Shown piece after piece: positions 45,812-54,822 of a DNA stretch of 64,000 nucleotides. Location: the NCBI GenBank assembly GCA_000949895.1, contig JWIT01000017.1, positions 31,023 through 95,022 of the forward strand, in the 5' to 3' direction. Made by a program: the position numbers and the translations under genes. This stretch comes from Agrobacterium arsenijevicii (lineage in GTDB: Bacteria; Pseudomonadota; Alphaproteobacteria; Rhizobiales; Rhizobiaceae). A model generated the notes under the pieces. That model was not told the origin of the DNA. It saw nothing but the letters and a program-made list of their open reading frames with translations, and ran no database searches. Numbering within the stretch: position 1 is the stretch's first letter; every line of letters begins with the position of its first letter.

Positions 45812-46717
45812 AATGGGCACATTACTCCTAACACTTAACAAGTGGGAGATCGTGTCCGGGGATTTAGGGGGCCACTACACAGCCAACAAGACCGCCAGTT
45901 TGTAGACACGTTGGCGAAAAATCTCGTCGCCGCTAAACACCATGTTTGGATGGACCGGTGGGAAATGGCCCTCGGTGACTCTTTGACGGAGAAGATAGAG
46001 GGAGCCTTGACGAGTGCTGACGCAATACTTGTTATCCTGTCTAAAAATTCCGTAGAGTCGCAATGGTGCAAACGAGAACTTTCCGCTGGACTGGTGCGAG
46101 AACTTGAGGAACGTAAAGTTGTGGTCATGCCGTGTGTAATTGACGACTGCAAAATTCCTTTGTTTCTGCGGGATAAGCTTTACGCCGATTTCCGAAGCGA
46201 TCCCGACGAAGCTTTCAATTTGATCGATAAATCTCTCGCGCGGATATCAAATCCTTATCAGGGTCGCGAAGAGAGGCCAAAATTCCACACCGACTGGTCA
46301 GTGGATTGGCAGCCGAATGAAGACGGCCAGATGTTGATCAGGTGGACATTCATCGACCACGGACACGAATGGCCTTATGTGATCCTGACGGAATGCAAAG
46401 TGCTTTGCGACGCGGCGGCATCTAGGGCAATGAAAGCGGCACAAAAGAACGGTCAGCACGGTCATTTCTTGAAAAACGTGCTCGACCTAATCACGGAGAA
46501 ATTTGAATTTGATCCGCTGAAGGAAACGATCTCGGATCAATTCGAGAAGTTCGTTGCATGGGAAGCGTCTGATCGAAACTATCGGTTTCAGGTGCTGGTC
46601 ACGTATCGCCGACTGGGCATAGACAATGGAATGGACACGGTCGTTCATATCGACAACAACCTAAAAATTGCTCAACAGCACATGATCGATGTCATTTCGA
46701 CACCTGCGGCAAAGCAC

Positions 46718-46735
46718 TGAACCTCGCGAGGTTCA
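46718..46735. repeat. Palindrome at the end of the TIR operon
   Basis: TGAACCTCGCGAGGTTCA is a perfect 18-base palindrome that includes the stop codon of the split TIR gene. It has no loop and no T-run, so it is a poor terminator; a protein-binding site is possible. Confidence 0.4.
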
Positions 46736-46834
46736 TACAGCAGTGGTCACACTGATCGAGAGTTGAGGTCTGGGCCGAAAACATCTCCATCACAGATGCG
46801 GCCATCTCCCCAAATCCGCGACCGATAAGAGTGA

Positions 46835-47371
46835 TTAGCCCGTAAGGTTAAGAAGTTTCTCCGGACATACATCGGGAGCCCTTAGGCCTGCCAGAAGCTG
46901 CACCAGACGGTCACCCTCCAATCGACTTTCATCCTTCAGCGCTCGGGCTACAGTGACGACAGTTTCGCGCTCCGCCTCCAATAGCCTTTTTGCCCGTCTA
47001 TATTCCATCGCTAACATGACATCGACATCGGCTCTTAGATGGGGGACGCCTTCAATGATTTGTTGAACCGGACGATCAACGTTGTGAGGAAAAATGGAAA
47101 GCCGGTTTCCGAGAGCGAACCGGGCAACCATCTGAGACGCTGTTTCGGTCGCACGTACGACGTCACTCTCCGGCGAGCCACCTGCTGTGGTCGAGCGGCT
47201 GCCAAGCACAAGCTCTTCGCCAGCCATACCGGCAAGGTTGATAGCAATATCCCAGCGATACCAATTCTCGGTTTTTATAGCGGGCATCGGGCAATCTGAA
47301 GACGTCCGACCGAGAGCATTGTAGGCTTCAGCGTGATCGTGGATGTCATCAAAAACCTCAACGCAGGTCAC
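46835..47371 (-). pseudogene. C-terminal fragment of an FtsH-like (M41) protease
   Basis: 178 codons that match the tail of AAA-M41 proteases: INLAGMAGEELVLGSRSTTA, then ESDVVRATETASQMVARF and LGNRLSIFP. The AAA module and the HEXXH zinc site are absent, so it cannot be an active protease. Rhizobial plasmids often carry full-length versions; this is a remnant. Confidence 0.7.
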
Positions 47372-47462
47372 GTGTCCGAGGTTCGCGCCGCTGCGATGTC
47401 GTTATTGCCTGACGCGAACTCGCAACTCTCGCGCCACATACCCATAAATCGAAATCGCGGGA

Positions 47463-47690
47463 CTAGTCAGGGTTTCGAAAACGAATACCGACCCCGCCGC
47501 CGTTTTCCTTGATAAATTCGATTCCTGCTTCCTCGAGTACCGACTGGATACTTTCAAGAGTTGAGGGACGGAGCTGATCACCACGCTCTAGCCGGGTTAT
47601 CGTCTGTGTTGAGACCTTCGCTTTGCTAGCAAGTTCAATGACTCCCCACCCCAAGGCAACACGCGCAAGCTTACACTGAATACCCTTCAT
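47463..47690 (-). CDS. Small XRE-family HTH regulator (75 aa)
   Basis: KLARVALGWGVIELASKAKV and STQTITRLERGDQLRPSTLE form a helix-turn-helix. The tail (VLEEAGIEFIKENGGGVGIR) is the form common in rhizobia, where many such 75-residue proteins occur singly. Target unknown. Confidence 0.8.
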   Translation of the reverse strand: MKGIQCKLARVALGWGVIELASKAKVSTQTITRLERGDQLRPSTLESIQSVLEEAGIEFIKENGGGVGIRFRNPD

Positions 47691-48149
47691 ATCACCATGC
47701 CATGATGATTTTGGTTGCGCATCGATAGTTGGCCCTGTATAAACTCTAACGTCAAAGCGGCCGCACCCGGTGTTACGAGCACCGGATGCAACCTGACCGC
47801 AACCCAGCTAGTAGGAGCTCGGATCATGGCTGATTCCGACAATAGCAGAACTATGCCTGTATTCGCGAGGACTGATTTCAATTCAGGTTCTCCGTCTCTT
47901 TTCCCGTTCATTTCCGACCCAGCCGAACCGTGGTCACGCCGGATGATTGCGCCTCTCCAGCCAACTAGGACAGGGGATCAAAACGAGAAGGCCATCCTCC
48001 TCTAAAACTTGAGCACCGTTATATTTATGCGGCGGGTCAGAGTGTCCCGTCGTGTTTCCGATTCAAGCATCTGACTGCTGAATCAAGCTGCGGCCTCGCC
48101 GCCGCATGGATTCCGGCCGTCCAAATTCCAACGACAAAAAGGGAACTCA
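47691..48149. other. Intergenic region before the importer operon
   Basis: Overlapping short frames on both strands occur, but none has a ribosome site or recognisable motif. It should hold the promoter of the importer operon. A GGGAACTCA ribosome site precedes the ATG at 48150. Confidence 0.4.
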
Positions 48150-49754
48150 ATGATCAATTTCGTCAGCGTATTGCGTCCAATGACCATGACAGCGGCCATT
48201 CTATCACTCACCCTTCTGGCTGCGCCTTCAACGCCAGCGAGTGCCCAGACACAGTCCGACTTGCGCATCGCAACATCATACAAGCTGATGACGCTCGACC
48301 CACATTATGCGAACCTCAACGAAAACACATCGTTGCTGTCGAATATCTACGAGCGGCTCGTTTATCAGGATGAAAAACTTACGTTGAAGCCCAGTCTCGC
48401 GGTTTCATGGTCATTGATCTCCGACAACCACTGGGAGTTCAAGCTGCGAGACGGGGTCAGATTTCATGACGGCTCGCCGTTTACGGCGGAGGATGTTGTC
48501 TATTCCATCGAGCGTATCCGGAACTTCCTGCAGTCACCCAGCGGCGGATACCGTTCCTACGTGACAGATATCAAGTCCGTTGCAGCTTCGGATCCGCTGA
48601 CCGTCACCTTCGAAACGGATGGGCCAGTCCCCAGTTTTCCTCTTTTGATGTCTTCCGTCTTCATCATGCACAAGCCGGGGGAGGGGTTTCAGACACCGGA
48701 AGAACTCAATTCCGGGACAGCGTCCGTAGGCACTGGTCCTTACAGGCTTGAAGGCTGGAGTTCGGGCGAGACACTTCGACTGACACGGAACGATGACTAC
48801 TGGGGCGGCCGTCCCGCATGGCCCACGGTCACCTTCAGGGTCATGGAAAGTCCTGCGGCCCGTGTCGCTGCTTTGTCTGCCGGTGATGTGGACGTGGCTG
48901 ACTCGGTCCCGGCAAGGGACGTCAGTTCCCTGAAACAGCGTGGCGCCAGCATCGCCAGTATCAGTGCGGCTCGCATCAATTTTCTGCAGTTCGACGTCGA
49001 GAAGAAGAAAGTGTCGGGCGTAACTGACAAATCCGGCACCCCTATCCCCAACCCGTTTCGAGACGTAAGGGTAAGAGAGGCCTTGGCGCTTGCTACAGAT
49101 CGCGATGTGATCGCAGAGAAGATCCTCTCGGGTTACGGCACTGCCGCGTCACAGGTGTTTCCCGAAGGCTTGCCTGGAACCTCCCCCAACCTGAAGGCAG
49201 AATCGCCCGACTATGACGCCGCCAAAGCGCTGCTTTCAAAGGCGGGTTACCCTGAAGGCTTCAAAATCGTTCTAGCTGGCCCTGCCGGCCGCTACCCCGG
49301 AGACAGCGACAGTCTTCAGGCGGTGGCACAGAGCTGGGCGCGTATCGGTGTTTCTGTCCAGCCCCAAGCATCACCGTTTTCGGTGTTCAACACCAAACGC
49401 GCCGCCGGCGAATACGCCGCGTGGTACGGTGGGACCTCTGGTGAATCTGTGGACGTCATCCTGCAAGCATTGCTGGCTTCTCCGGATAAGGAGCGCGGTA
49501 CCGGTGCGCTGAATTTCGGGCATTATCGCAACCCATCCTTTGATGCACTTCTTGCAAAGGCAGAGAGCATCGAAGAGGGCGAAGAGCGCAATGCTGCGCT
49601 TGCAGCGGCGACTGAACTTGCTCTCAAAGAGCAGCCGATCATACCGCTCTATCACTTCCATCATATCGTCGGCTACGGCCCGAAAGTTGGATCATACGTG
49701 ATGCACCCGCGCGGCTGGACAACTGCCATGCAGACCATCGCAGCGACGGAGTAA
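48150..49754 (+). CDS. Peptide-type ABC transporter substrate-binding protein
   Basis: A 534-residue family 5 solute-binding protein. A signal peptide (MTAAILSLTLLAAPSTPASA) leads into SDLRIATSYKLMTLDPHYAN and the family signature LAVSWSLISDNHWEFKLRDG, VRFHDGSPFTAEDVVYSIER. It acts in the periplasm and delivers oligopeptides or similar compounds to the permease encoded next. First gene of a seven-gene operon that also carries a peptidase and a citrulline-hydrolase-like enzyme, which points to peptides or guanidino/ureido amino-acid conjugates as substrate. Confidence 0.9.
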   Translation: MINFVSVLRPMTMTAAILSLTLLAAPSTPASAQTQSDLRIATSYKLMTLDPHYANLNENTSLLSNIYERLVYQDEKLTLKPSLAVSWSLISDNHWEFKLRDGVRFHDGSPFTAEDVVYSIERIRNFLQSPSGGYRSYVTDIKSVAASDPLTVTFETDGPVPSFPLLMSSVFIMHKPGEGFQTPEELNSGTASVGTGPYRLEGWSSGETLRLTRNDDYWGGRPAWPTVTFRVMESPAARVAALSAGDVDVADSVPARDVSSLKQRGASIASISAARINFLQFDVEKKKVSGVTDKSGTPIPNPFRDVRVREALALATDRDVIAEKILSGYGTAASQVFPEGLPGTSPNLKAESPDYDAAKALLSKAGYPEGFKIVLAGPAGRYPGDSDSLQAVAQSWARIGVSVQPQASPFSVFNTKRAAGEYAAWYGGTSGESVDVILQALLASPDKERGTGALNFGHYRNPSFDALLAKAESIEEGEERNAALAAATELALKEQPIIPLYHFHHIVGYGPKVGSYVMHPRGWTTAMQTIAATE

Positions 49755-49758
49755 GCTG

Positions 49759-50736
49759 ATGGGTCTGATCTTCGCCGTTTCGGCAAGGCTCTCACAGGCC
49801 ATGCTTCTGCTCCTCGCCATGTCGCTGATCGGCTTCATCGGCATCCACAGCGTTGGTAATCCAGTTTTCAACGTGGTCAATATTGAAACTGCCACCCCTG
49901 AGGATATCAGGCGTGCGACGGCTGCGCTGGGGCTCGACCTGCCGATATGGCAGCAATACGGATTGTTCCTGAAAAATGTCGTCAGCGGCAATTTCGGCAC
50001 CTCCTATATCTACCACCAACCCGCATTTAATCTTGTTCTAGGCAAGCTGCCGGCGACGTTGGAGCTTGCATGTGCGGCAATGCTTCTGTCGGCCATCACC
50101 GGCGTCGGCCTCGGCCTCGTTGCCGGCAGAAGAAAGGGAACGGAGCTCGATCGGGCAGTCCTCAACGGCAGCGTCTTTGCTCTCAGCGTTCCCTCGTTCT
50201 GGCTCAGCATGATGTTGATCCTGACGGGTACGGTCCTGACCGGCTGGTTCCCGTCGGGCGGCAGGGGGACGACGGCAAGTTTCGCGGGAACTGAATGGAG
50301 TTTTCTGACAGCAGACGGATTGCGGCACATGATCCTCCCGATGCTGGCACTCGCCATTCCGAACATCGCGCTGATTGCCCGACTGACGAGGTCAGGAACG
50401 ATCGAGATAGAACAGCAGGAGTTCACGCGTTTTTGCAGGGCACGAGGCCTCTCACCAAGGCGGATACTGTTTGCTCACACCCTGCCGAACATCAGCGTGC
50501 CCCTTGTCACGATCATCGGCATGCAATTTGGCGGAATGCTCGCCTTTGCCGTCGTGGTTGAATCGATCTTTGCCTGGCCGGGGATTGGCAAGCTGCTGAT
50601 CGATTCCATCCAGTTACTTGACCGGCCCGTCGTCATGGCGAGCCTGACCTTCACGGCCGTGAGCTTCGTAGTGTTGAACGCGCTCGTCGATCTCTATTAC
50701 GCGCTCGTCGACCCACGTGTGCGCCTGTCGTCATAA
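49759..50736 (+). CDS. ABC transporter permease (DppB-like)
   Basis: A 325-residue inner-membrane permease with about six hydrophobic segments (LLLLAMSLIGFIGIHSVG, LACAAMLLSAITGVGLGLVA and others). The coupling loop EFTRFCRARGLSPRRILFAH is the EAA-like site for the ATPase. It begins four bases after the binding-protein stop. Together with DppC-like protein it forms the channel. Confidence 0.9.
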   Translation: MGLIFAVSARLSQAMLLLLAMSLIGFIGIHSVGNPVFNVVNIETATPEDIRRATAALGLDLPIWQQYGLFLKNVVSGNFGTSYIYHQPAFNLVLGKLPATLELACAAMLLSAITGVGLGLVAGRRKGTELDRAVLNGSVFALSVPSFWLSMMLILTGTVLTGWFPSGGRGTTASFAGTEWSFLTADGLRHMILPMLALAIPNIALIARLTRSGTIEIEQQEFTRFCRARGLSPRRILFAHTLPNISVPLVTIIGMQFGGMLAFAVVVESIFAWPGIGKLLIDSIQLLDRPVVMASLTFTAVSFVVLNALVDLYYALVDPRVRLSS

Positions 50737-50749
50737 GGAGGAACATATC

Positions 50750-51649
50750 ATGAAACCGCTTATTCTCCGGGCGCTCAGAATGCGCACCCACACGTCCGAA
50801 CACCGCACACTCCCTAATGCATCGGCTCACCTGTCGACAATTGTTCTGTGCTGCTTCGTTCTGGCAGCGCTCGCAGCACCACTAATTGCATTACAGAACC
50901 CCTATGACCCGCTCCAGATTGTCGGGTGGGAGGCGTCGTCAGTTCCAGGCACCGCCGGCACCGGAGGTTACATTTATCTCCTCGGCACTGATGGACTGGG
51001 ACGAGATATCTTCAGCACCATTCTCTATGGGCTGCGCATCAGTCTGGTCGTCTCGCTTACAAGCTCGGGTATTGCTGCACTCATCGGTCTGACGGCGGGG
51101 GTAAGCGCTGCGTATTTCGGGCGCTGGGTCGATGTCATGATCATGCGGATCGTTGACCTGCAGCTCAGCCTTCCCACAATTCTCGTTGCGCTGATTGCCA
51201 TCGTCACGCTTGGACCGGGCGTAGACCGGATCATTCTTGCGCTGGTCATCGCGCAATGGGCAAGCTACGCGCGGCTGGTGCGGGGCGTCGCCCTCAGTGA
51301 AACGCAAAAACCGTATATGGACGCAGCACGCCTGATGCGTCTGCCGAAGCGCAGGGTCATATTCCGGCACCTGCTACCAAACAGTATCGCTCCGGCAGTC
51401 AGTCTGATTCCAATCGAAGTGGGCCACGCGGTGGCCCTTGAAGCAACATTGTCGTTTCTCGGTCTTGGCGTTCCCCTGGACAAACCGTCGCTCGGCTCGA
51501 TGGTCGCAAACGGGTTTCAGTACCTTCTGACTGGCCAGTACTGGATCAGCCTGTTTCCCGGCCTTGCACTGTTCTGCCTGATCGCCGCCATCAACTTTAC
51601 CGGCGAGGGGATTCGCCTGCGCCTCGACCCCAGGAGCAAGCCACGATGA
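50750..51649 (+). CDS. ABC transporter permease (DppC-like)
   Basis: A 299-residue permease. The N-terminal hydrophobic segment (TIVLCCFVLAALAAPLIALQ) and LLGTDGLGRDIFSTILYGLR are typical of DppC. The EAA-like loop is MDAARLMRLPKRRVIFRHLL. ATG 50750 has a strong AAGGAGG site (50735-50741). Its end overlaps the ATPase gene by four bases. Confidence 0.9.
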   Translation: MKPLILRALRMRTHTSEHRTLPNASAHLSTIVLCCFVLAALAAPLIALQNPYDPLQIVGWEASSVPGTAGTGGYIYLLGTDGLGRDIFSTILYGLRISLVVSLTSSGIAALIGLTAGVSAAYFGRWVDVMIMRIVDLQLSLPTILVALIAIVTLGPGVDRIILALVIAQWASYARLVRGVALSETQKPYMDAARLMRLPKRRVIFRHLLPNSIAPAVSLIPIEVGHAVALEATLSFLGLGVPLDKPSLGSMVANGFQYLLTGQYWISLFPGLALFCLIAAINFTGEGIRLRLDPRSKPR

Positions 51650-53361
51650 ACAGATCGGCACCAGCATCCACGACACTTGTAACGGACATTAAAACCGTGC
51701 CGCTTCTTGAAATCAGCAATCTGAGCCTCCGCCATCTGTCCAAGTCTGGATCTTCGAAAATCCTGGATGATGTCAGCGTTACCCTCAGCCGCGGCGAGAT
51801 CCTGGGAATCATCGGCGAGTCGGGCGCCGGAAAATCAACGATTGGAAACGCGATCCTTGGGCTGCTATCTCCTGAAATCGAGCAGGTGTCCGGAACAATC
51901 GTCATCGACGGGAAACCCCTCGATCCACTCGACAGACAGAGCGACCTGGCGCGGCGCCGGCGGGTTTCGGCGGTGTTTCAGGACCACACCGCTTCCCTCG
52001 ATCCGCTGATGAGCGTCGGTGCCCAGATCACCGAGACGGTTCGAGCCCATAACGCGGACCTGGCCATAGGTGATGCCCGCATGCGTTCGCTGGAGCTTCT
52101 CGGCCGGGTCGGCATTCCCGACCCGGAGCGTCGCTACGGTCACTTCCCGCACCAGTTTTCCGGCGGGCAGCGACAGCGGGCAGTGATCGCAATGGCGCTG
52201 GCCGGATCGCCAGATTTCATTATTGCGGATGAGCCGACCTCGGCACTGGATGCAACGGTGCAGAAGCAAATTCTGACACTGTTGCGCACCCTCGTTAATG
52301 AAACGGGCGTTTCAGTCATTCTTGTCACCCATGACATGGGTGTCGTCGCGGAAGTGACTGATCGCGTCCTGGTCATGCGCAATGGAAAGGTCGTTGAAGA
52401 AAACGACACCGCCAGTGTGATCAACAAACCTGCCGAAGAGTATACACGTGACCTTCTCGCCGCGGTTCCCCGCCTACGTCTGAGGACCGAGGCTGCTGCC
52501 GAAAACAGCGACAACGGCCAACGGGGGGGAAAAGCAGGTCCCACTTCAAGGGATGCTTCCAATCCATCTCTTGTGGTCGAAGGCATTGGAAAGACTTTCG
52601 TTGCAAGAAGACTGTCCTCGTTGATCGGCAGAGGGCGTGGCTCTTCACGATACGCGTTGAGCGAGATCAGCCTGACGCTACCTCGTGGCGAGATCACGGG
52701 CATAGTGGGGGAAAGCGGCAGCGGGAAAACGACGCTCGGCCGGATCGTCGCGGGGCTGGAAACAGCATCAAAAGGGACGATGCTGCTGGAGGGCCATCCC
52801 TACGACGTGACACAATCGGGGCAGCGCAATGGCCTGCTCGGACAGGTGCAGATGATTTTTCAGGATCCAGCTGTTTCGTTAAACCCGACGATGCGCATAG
52901 GCGAAACCTTGCGCGAAAGCCTTCGCTTCGGCGCAGGTGCCAGAGACGACAGCAAGACGCTCTTACTCGACGCCATGATGGACCGGCTTGGGCTTTCGCT
53001 GGGCCTGCTGGCCCGGTATCCGCATCAGCTTTCCGGTGGGCAGAAACAGCGCGTCTGCATTGCAAGAGCTCTTCTGGCTCGTCCGCGAATTATCGTCGCT
53101 GACGAGCCGACCTCGGCACTTGATGTCTCGGTGCAGGCCCAGATTATCGAACTGCTCAGGGAGACTGTTCAGAGCCAGAACCTTTCGATGCTGTTTATCT
53201 CGCATGATCTGGCGGTCGTGCAACAGCTCTGCCGCTCGGTTTTCATCTTGAGGGACGGCAAGATCGAGGACAGCGGCCCTTGTGACGACGTCTTCTCGAA
53301 TTCGCGAAATCCATACACGCGGAGTCTCATCGACGCACGTCCACAAAGATTCACGCACTGA
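51646..53361 (+). CDS. Fused dual ABC ATPase (DppD-DppF type)
   Basis: A 571-residue protein with two nucleotide-binding domains. The first has Walker A GESGAGKST (near residue 56), SGGQRQR and ADEPTSALD. After a linker, the second has GESGSGKTT (near 354), LSGGQKQRVCIARAL and ADEPTSALDVSVQAQ. In many systems these are two genes; here they are one. It powers the importer at the inner face of the membrane. Confidence 0.93.
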   Translation: MNRSAPASTTLVTDIKTVPLLEISNLSLRHLSKSGSSKILDDVSVTLSRGEILGIIGESGAGKSTIGNAILGLLSPEIEQVSGTIVIDGKPLDPLDRQSDLARRRRVSAVFQDHTASLDPLMSVGAQITETVRAHNADLAIGDARMRSLELLGRVGIPDPERRYGHFPHQFSGGQRQRAVIAMALAGSPDFIIADEPTSALDATVQKQILTLLRTLVNETGVSVILVTHDMGVVAEVTDRVLVMRNGKVVEENDTASVINKPAEEYTRDLLAAVPRLRLRTEAAAENSDNGQRGGKAGPTSRDASNPSLVVEGIGKTFVARRLSSLIGRGRGSSRYALSEISLTLPRGEITGIVGESGSGKTTLGRIVAGLETASKGTMLLEGHPYDVTQSGQRNGLLGQVQMIFQDPAVSLNPTMRIGETLRESLRFGAGARDDSKTLLLDAMMDRLGLSLGLLARYPHQLSGGQKQRVCIARALLARPRIIVADEPTSALDVSVQAQIIELLRETVQSQNLSMLFISHDLAVVQQLCRSVFILRDGKIEDSGPCDDVFSNSRNPYTRSLIDARPQRFTH

Positions 53362-53474
53362 GCATCTCTGCGGAACACGCCGTTCCATTCCCGGCACCGC
53401 CGCTCCACAAGCGCCGTTGTTGCGGTTGTCAACCAATACGCCGTCCGATGGGCGGTCAGCACAGGCAAAAGCAT

Positions 53475-54707
53475 ATGACAGGACGATTTACCTTGGCCGT
53501 GACAGGCCAGTCTCTCATCAAGCGCGACATTCAGGATATCGATGCCGCGGAATTCAGGGCGGTCCAGAATATCCTTCGAAAAGCAGATCTTTCTTTTACA
53601 AATTTTGAGGGCACCATTCTTGGAGATCATGGCGGCTGGCCACTGAAAGGTTCGTTTTTCGGATGCAGCCGGCCAATCGTGCTCGATGCTCTGGCCGAGA
53701 TGGGTTTCGGCGCACTGTCGCTATCCAACAACCACGCGTTTGACCTTGGTCCGTCAGGGGTTCTGGCAACCCTGGACGAAGTGGAGCGGCGCCGGATGCT
53801 GCATGCAGGGATCGGACGGGATCACCGGCAGGCGGCGCAGGCGGCGAGGGGAGTGGTTGGCACAAACCGCATAGCGATGGTTGCCATGGATGGGGGTCCA
53901 GGGCCCGATCTCATGTATGCAGCCGACGGTGACGAACGCCGGCCAGCGCGCCCCGGCATCAACCGGCTCAAACTCTCGCAGCTGATTGAAGTAGACGACC
54001 ACGCCTTTGAAGAACTGACCGCGATCCGGGACAAGGTCGGATATACGGCAATCGATCTTTCCAATGACAGTCAACCGAATGACCCGCCCTTCGTGGACCC
54101 CATTGACGAACTGGCGCTCGGCCGGACAATTTTCAAGCGAGCGGGACGTTTTGGGCGCAATGTTCGCATCGACGAATCCGACATGGAGCGAAATCTCCGG
54201 GAAATCGCGTCAGCTGCGAACGAGGGGTATCTGGTCGTCGCCTATCTGCATCATCATCACTGGGCGTCCGACTGGTACAAGGTTCCTGAGTGGGTTGGCT
54301 CCATCGCACGCCGCTGTATCGACGCAGGGGCCGCAATGTTCCTGAGCCACGGCGCACCTGTCCTTCAACCACTTGAGATTTATAACGGACGGCCGATTTT
54401 CTACAGCCTCGGCAATTTCATATTCCATGTTCCTTCCAAATCAACCTGGCATTCACTGGAAGTCTGGGAGAGTGTGATTGGCGTTTGCAGCTTCGAGGCC
54501 GACAACCGACTGGTAGAGATCGAATTCCATCCCGTTGTCATCGGTGGCGAGGAGAGTTTGAGCCATTCAAGACTGGAGGAGCGACTGGCGCCCCATATTG
54601 CGACCGACGGTAGAGCAAACCGAATTCTCACGCGGTTTCAGGCGCAGTCGGCCGAGCTGGGAACACGGATCCAGATCGAAGACAACATCGGCATTCTTCG
54701 GCTCTGA
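53475..54707 (+). CDS. CapA-family metallophosphatase-like protein
   Basis: A 410-residue protein with CapA/PgsA features: RFTLAVTGQSLIKRDI, ADLSFTNFEGTI, LSLSNNHAFDLGPSGVLATL, AYLHHHHWASDW and FLSHGAPVLQPLEIYNGRPI. No signal peptide is evident, so it is probably cytoplasmic, unlike capsule CapA. It lies between the importer ATPase and PepT and may act on an imported conjugate. ATG 53475 (MTGRF) is preferred over 53448. Confidence 0.8.
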   Translation: MTGRFTLAVTGQSLIKRDIQDIDAAEFRAVQNILRKADLSFTNFEGTILGDHGGWPLKGSFFGCSRPIVLDALAEMGFGALSLSNNHAFDLGPSGVLATLDEVERRRMLHAGIGRDHRQAAQAARGVVGTNRIAMVAMDGGPGPDLMYAADGDERRPARPGINRLKLSQLIEVDDHAFEELTAIRDKVGYTAIDLSNDSQPNDPPFVDPIDELALGRTIFKRAGRFGRNVRIDESDMERNLREIASAANEGYLVVAYLHHHHWASDWYKVPEWVGSIARRCIDAGAAMFLSHGAPVLQPLEIYNGRPIFYSLGNFIFHVPSKSTWHSLEVWESVIGVCSFEADNRLVEIEFHPVVIGGEESLSHSRLEERLAPHIATDGRANRILTRFQAQSAELGTRIQIEDNIGILRL

Positions 54708-54822
54708 GTTCCGGACCACCTGATATGAGGCTGGACGAAATCCTTCAGGCCCTCGTGTCAAACCAACGAACTGACATCGCCTAACCAAAACCATATCCAG
54801 ATAAAGAGCGGAGCACAGATCC

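Larger units (their letters stand above)
44563..45879 (-). mobile_element. IS3-family, IS2-group insertion sequence (1317 bp)
   Basis: The element starts TGGAGTTGCCCC and its other end, read inward, starts TGTAGTGGCCCCC. These imperfect terminal inverted repeats share a CCGGACA further in, as in IS2. It is flanked by CAGCC on both sides (44558-44562 and 45880-45884), a 5-base target duplication typical of IS2. Both transposase frames are present and undamaged. Perfect target duplication and intact genes indicate a recent insertion. Confidence 0.95.
44538..46720 (+). pseudogene. TIR-domain gene split by an IS2-group insertion
   Basis: The 5' piece (ATG 44538, MPIFISYS) ends at the insertion. 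The 3' piece begins at 45885 and reads QQDRQFVDTLAKNLV, VWMDRWEMALGDS, VILSKNSVESQWCKREL and then a 150-residue C-terminal domain (DWSVDWQPNEDGQMLIRWTF). Removing the element and one CAGCC copy rejoins them in frame as MPIFISYSQQDRQFVDT, a perfect TIR start. The gene was therefore intact before insertion and is the fifth member of the operon. The downstream open frame starting in the element's edge (45842) could make a protein that lacks the first TIR strand. Confidence 0.9.

Noticed and set aside
46835..47371. Considered as an active FtsH protease
   Set aside because: Only the C-terminal helical part is present; the AAA ATPase and HEXXH are missing.
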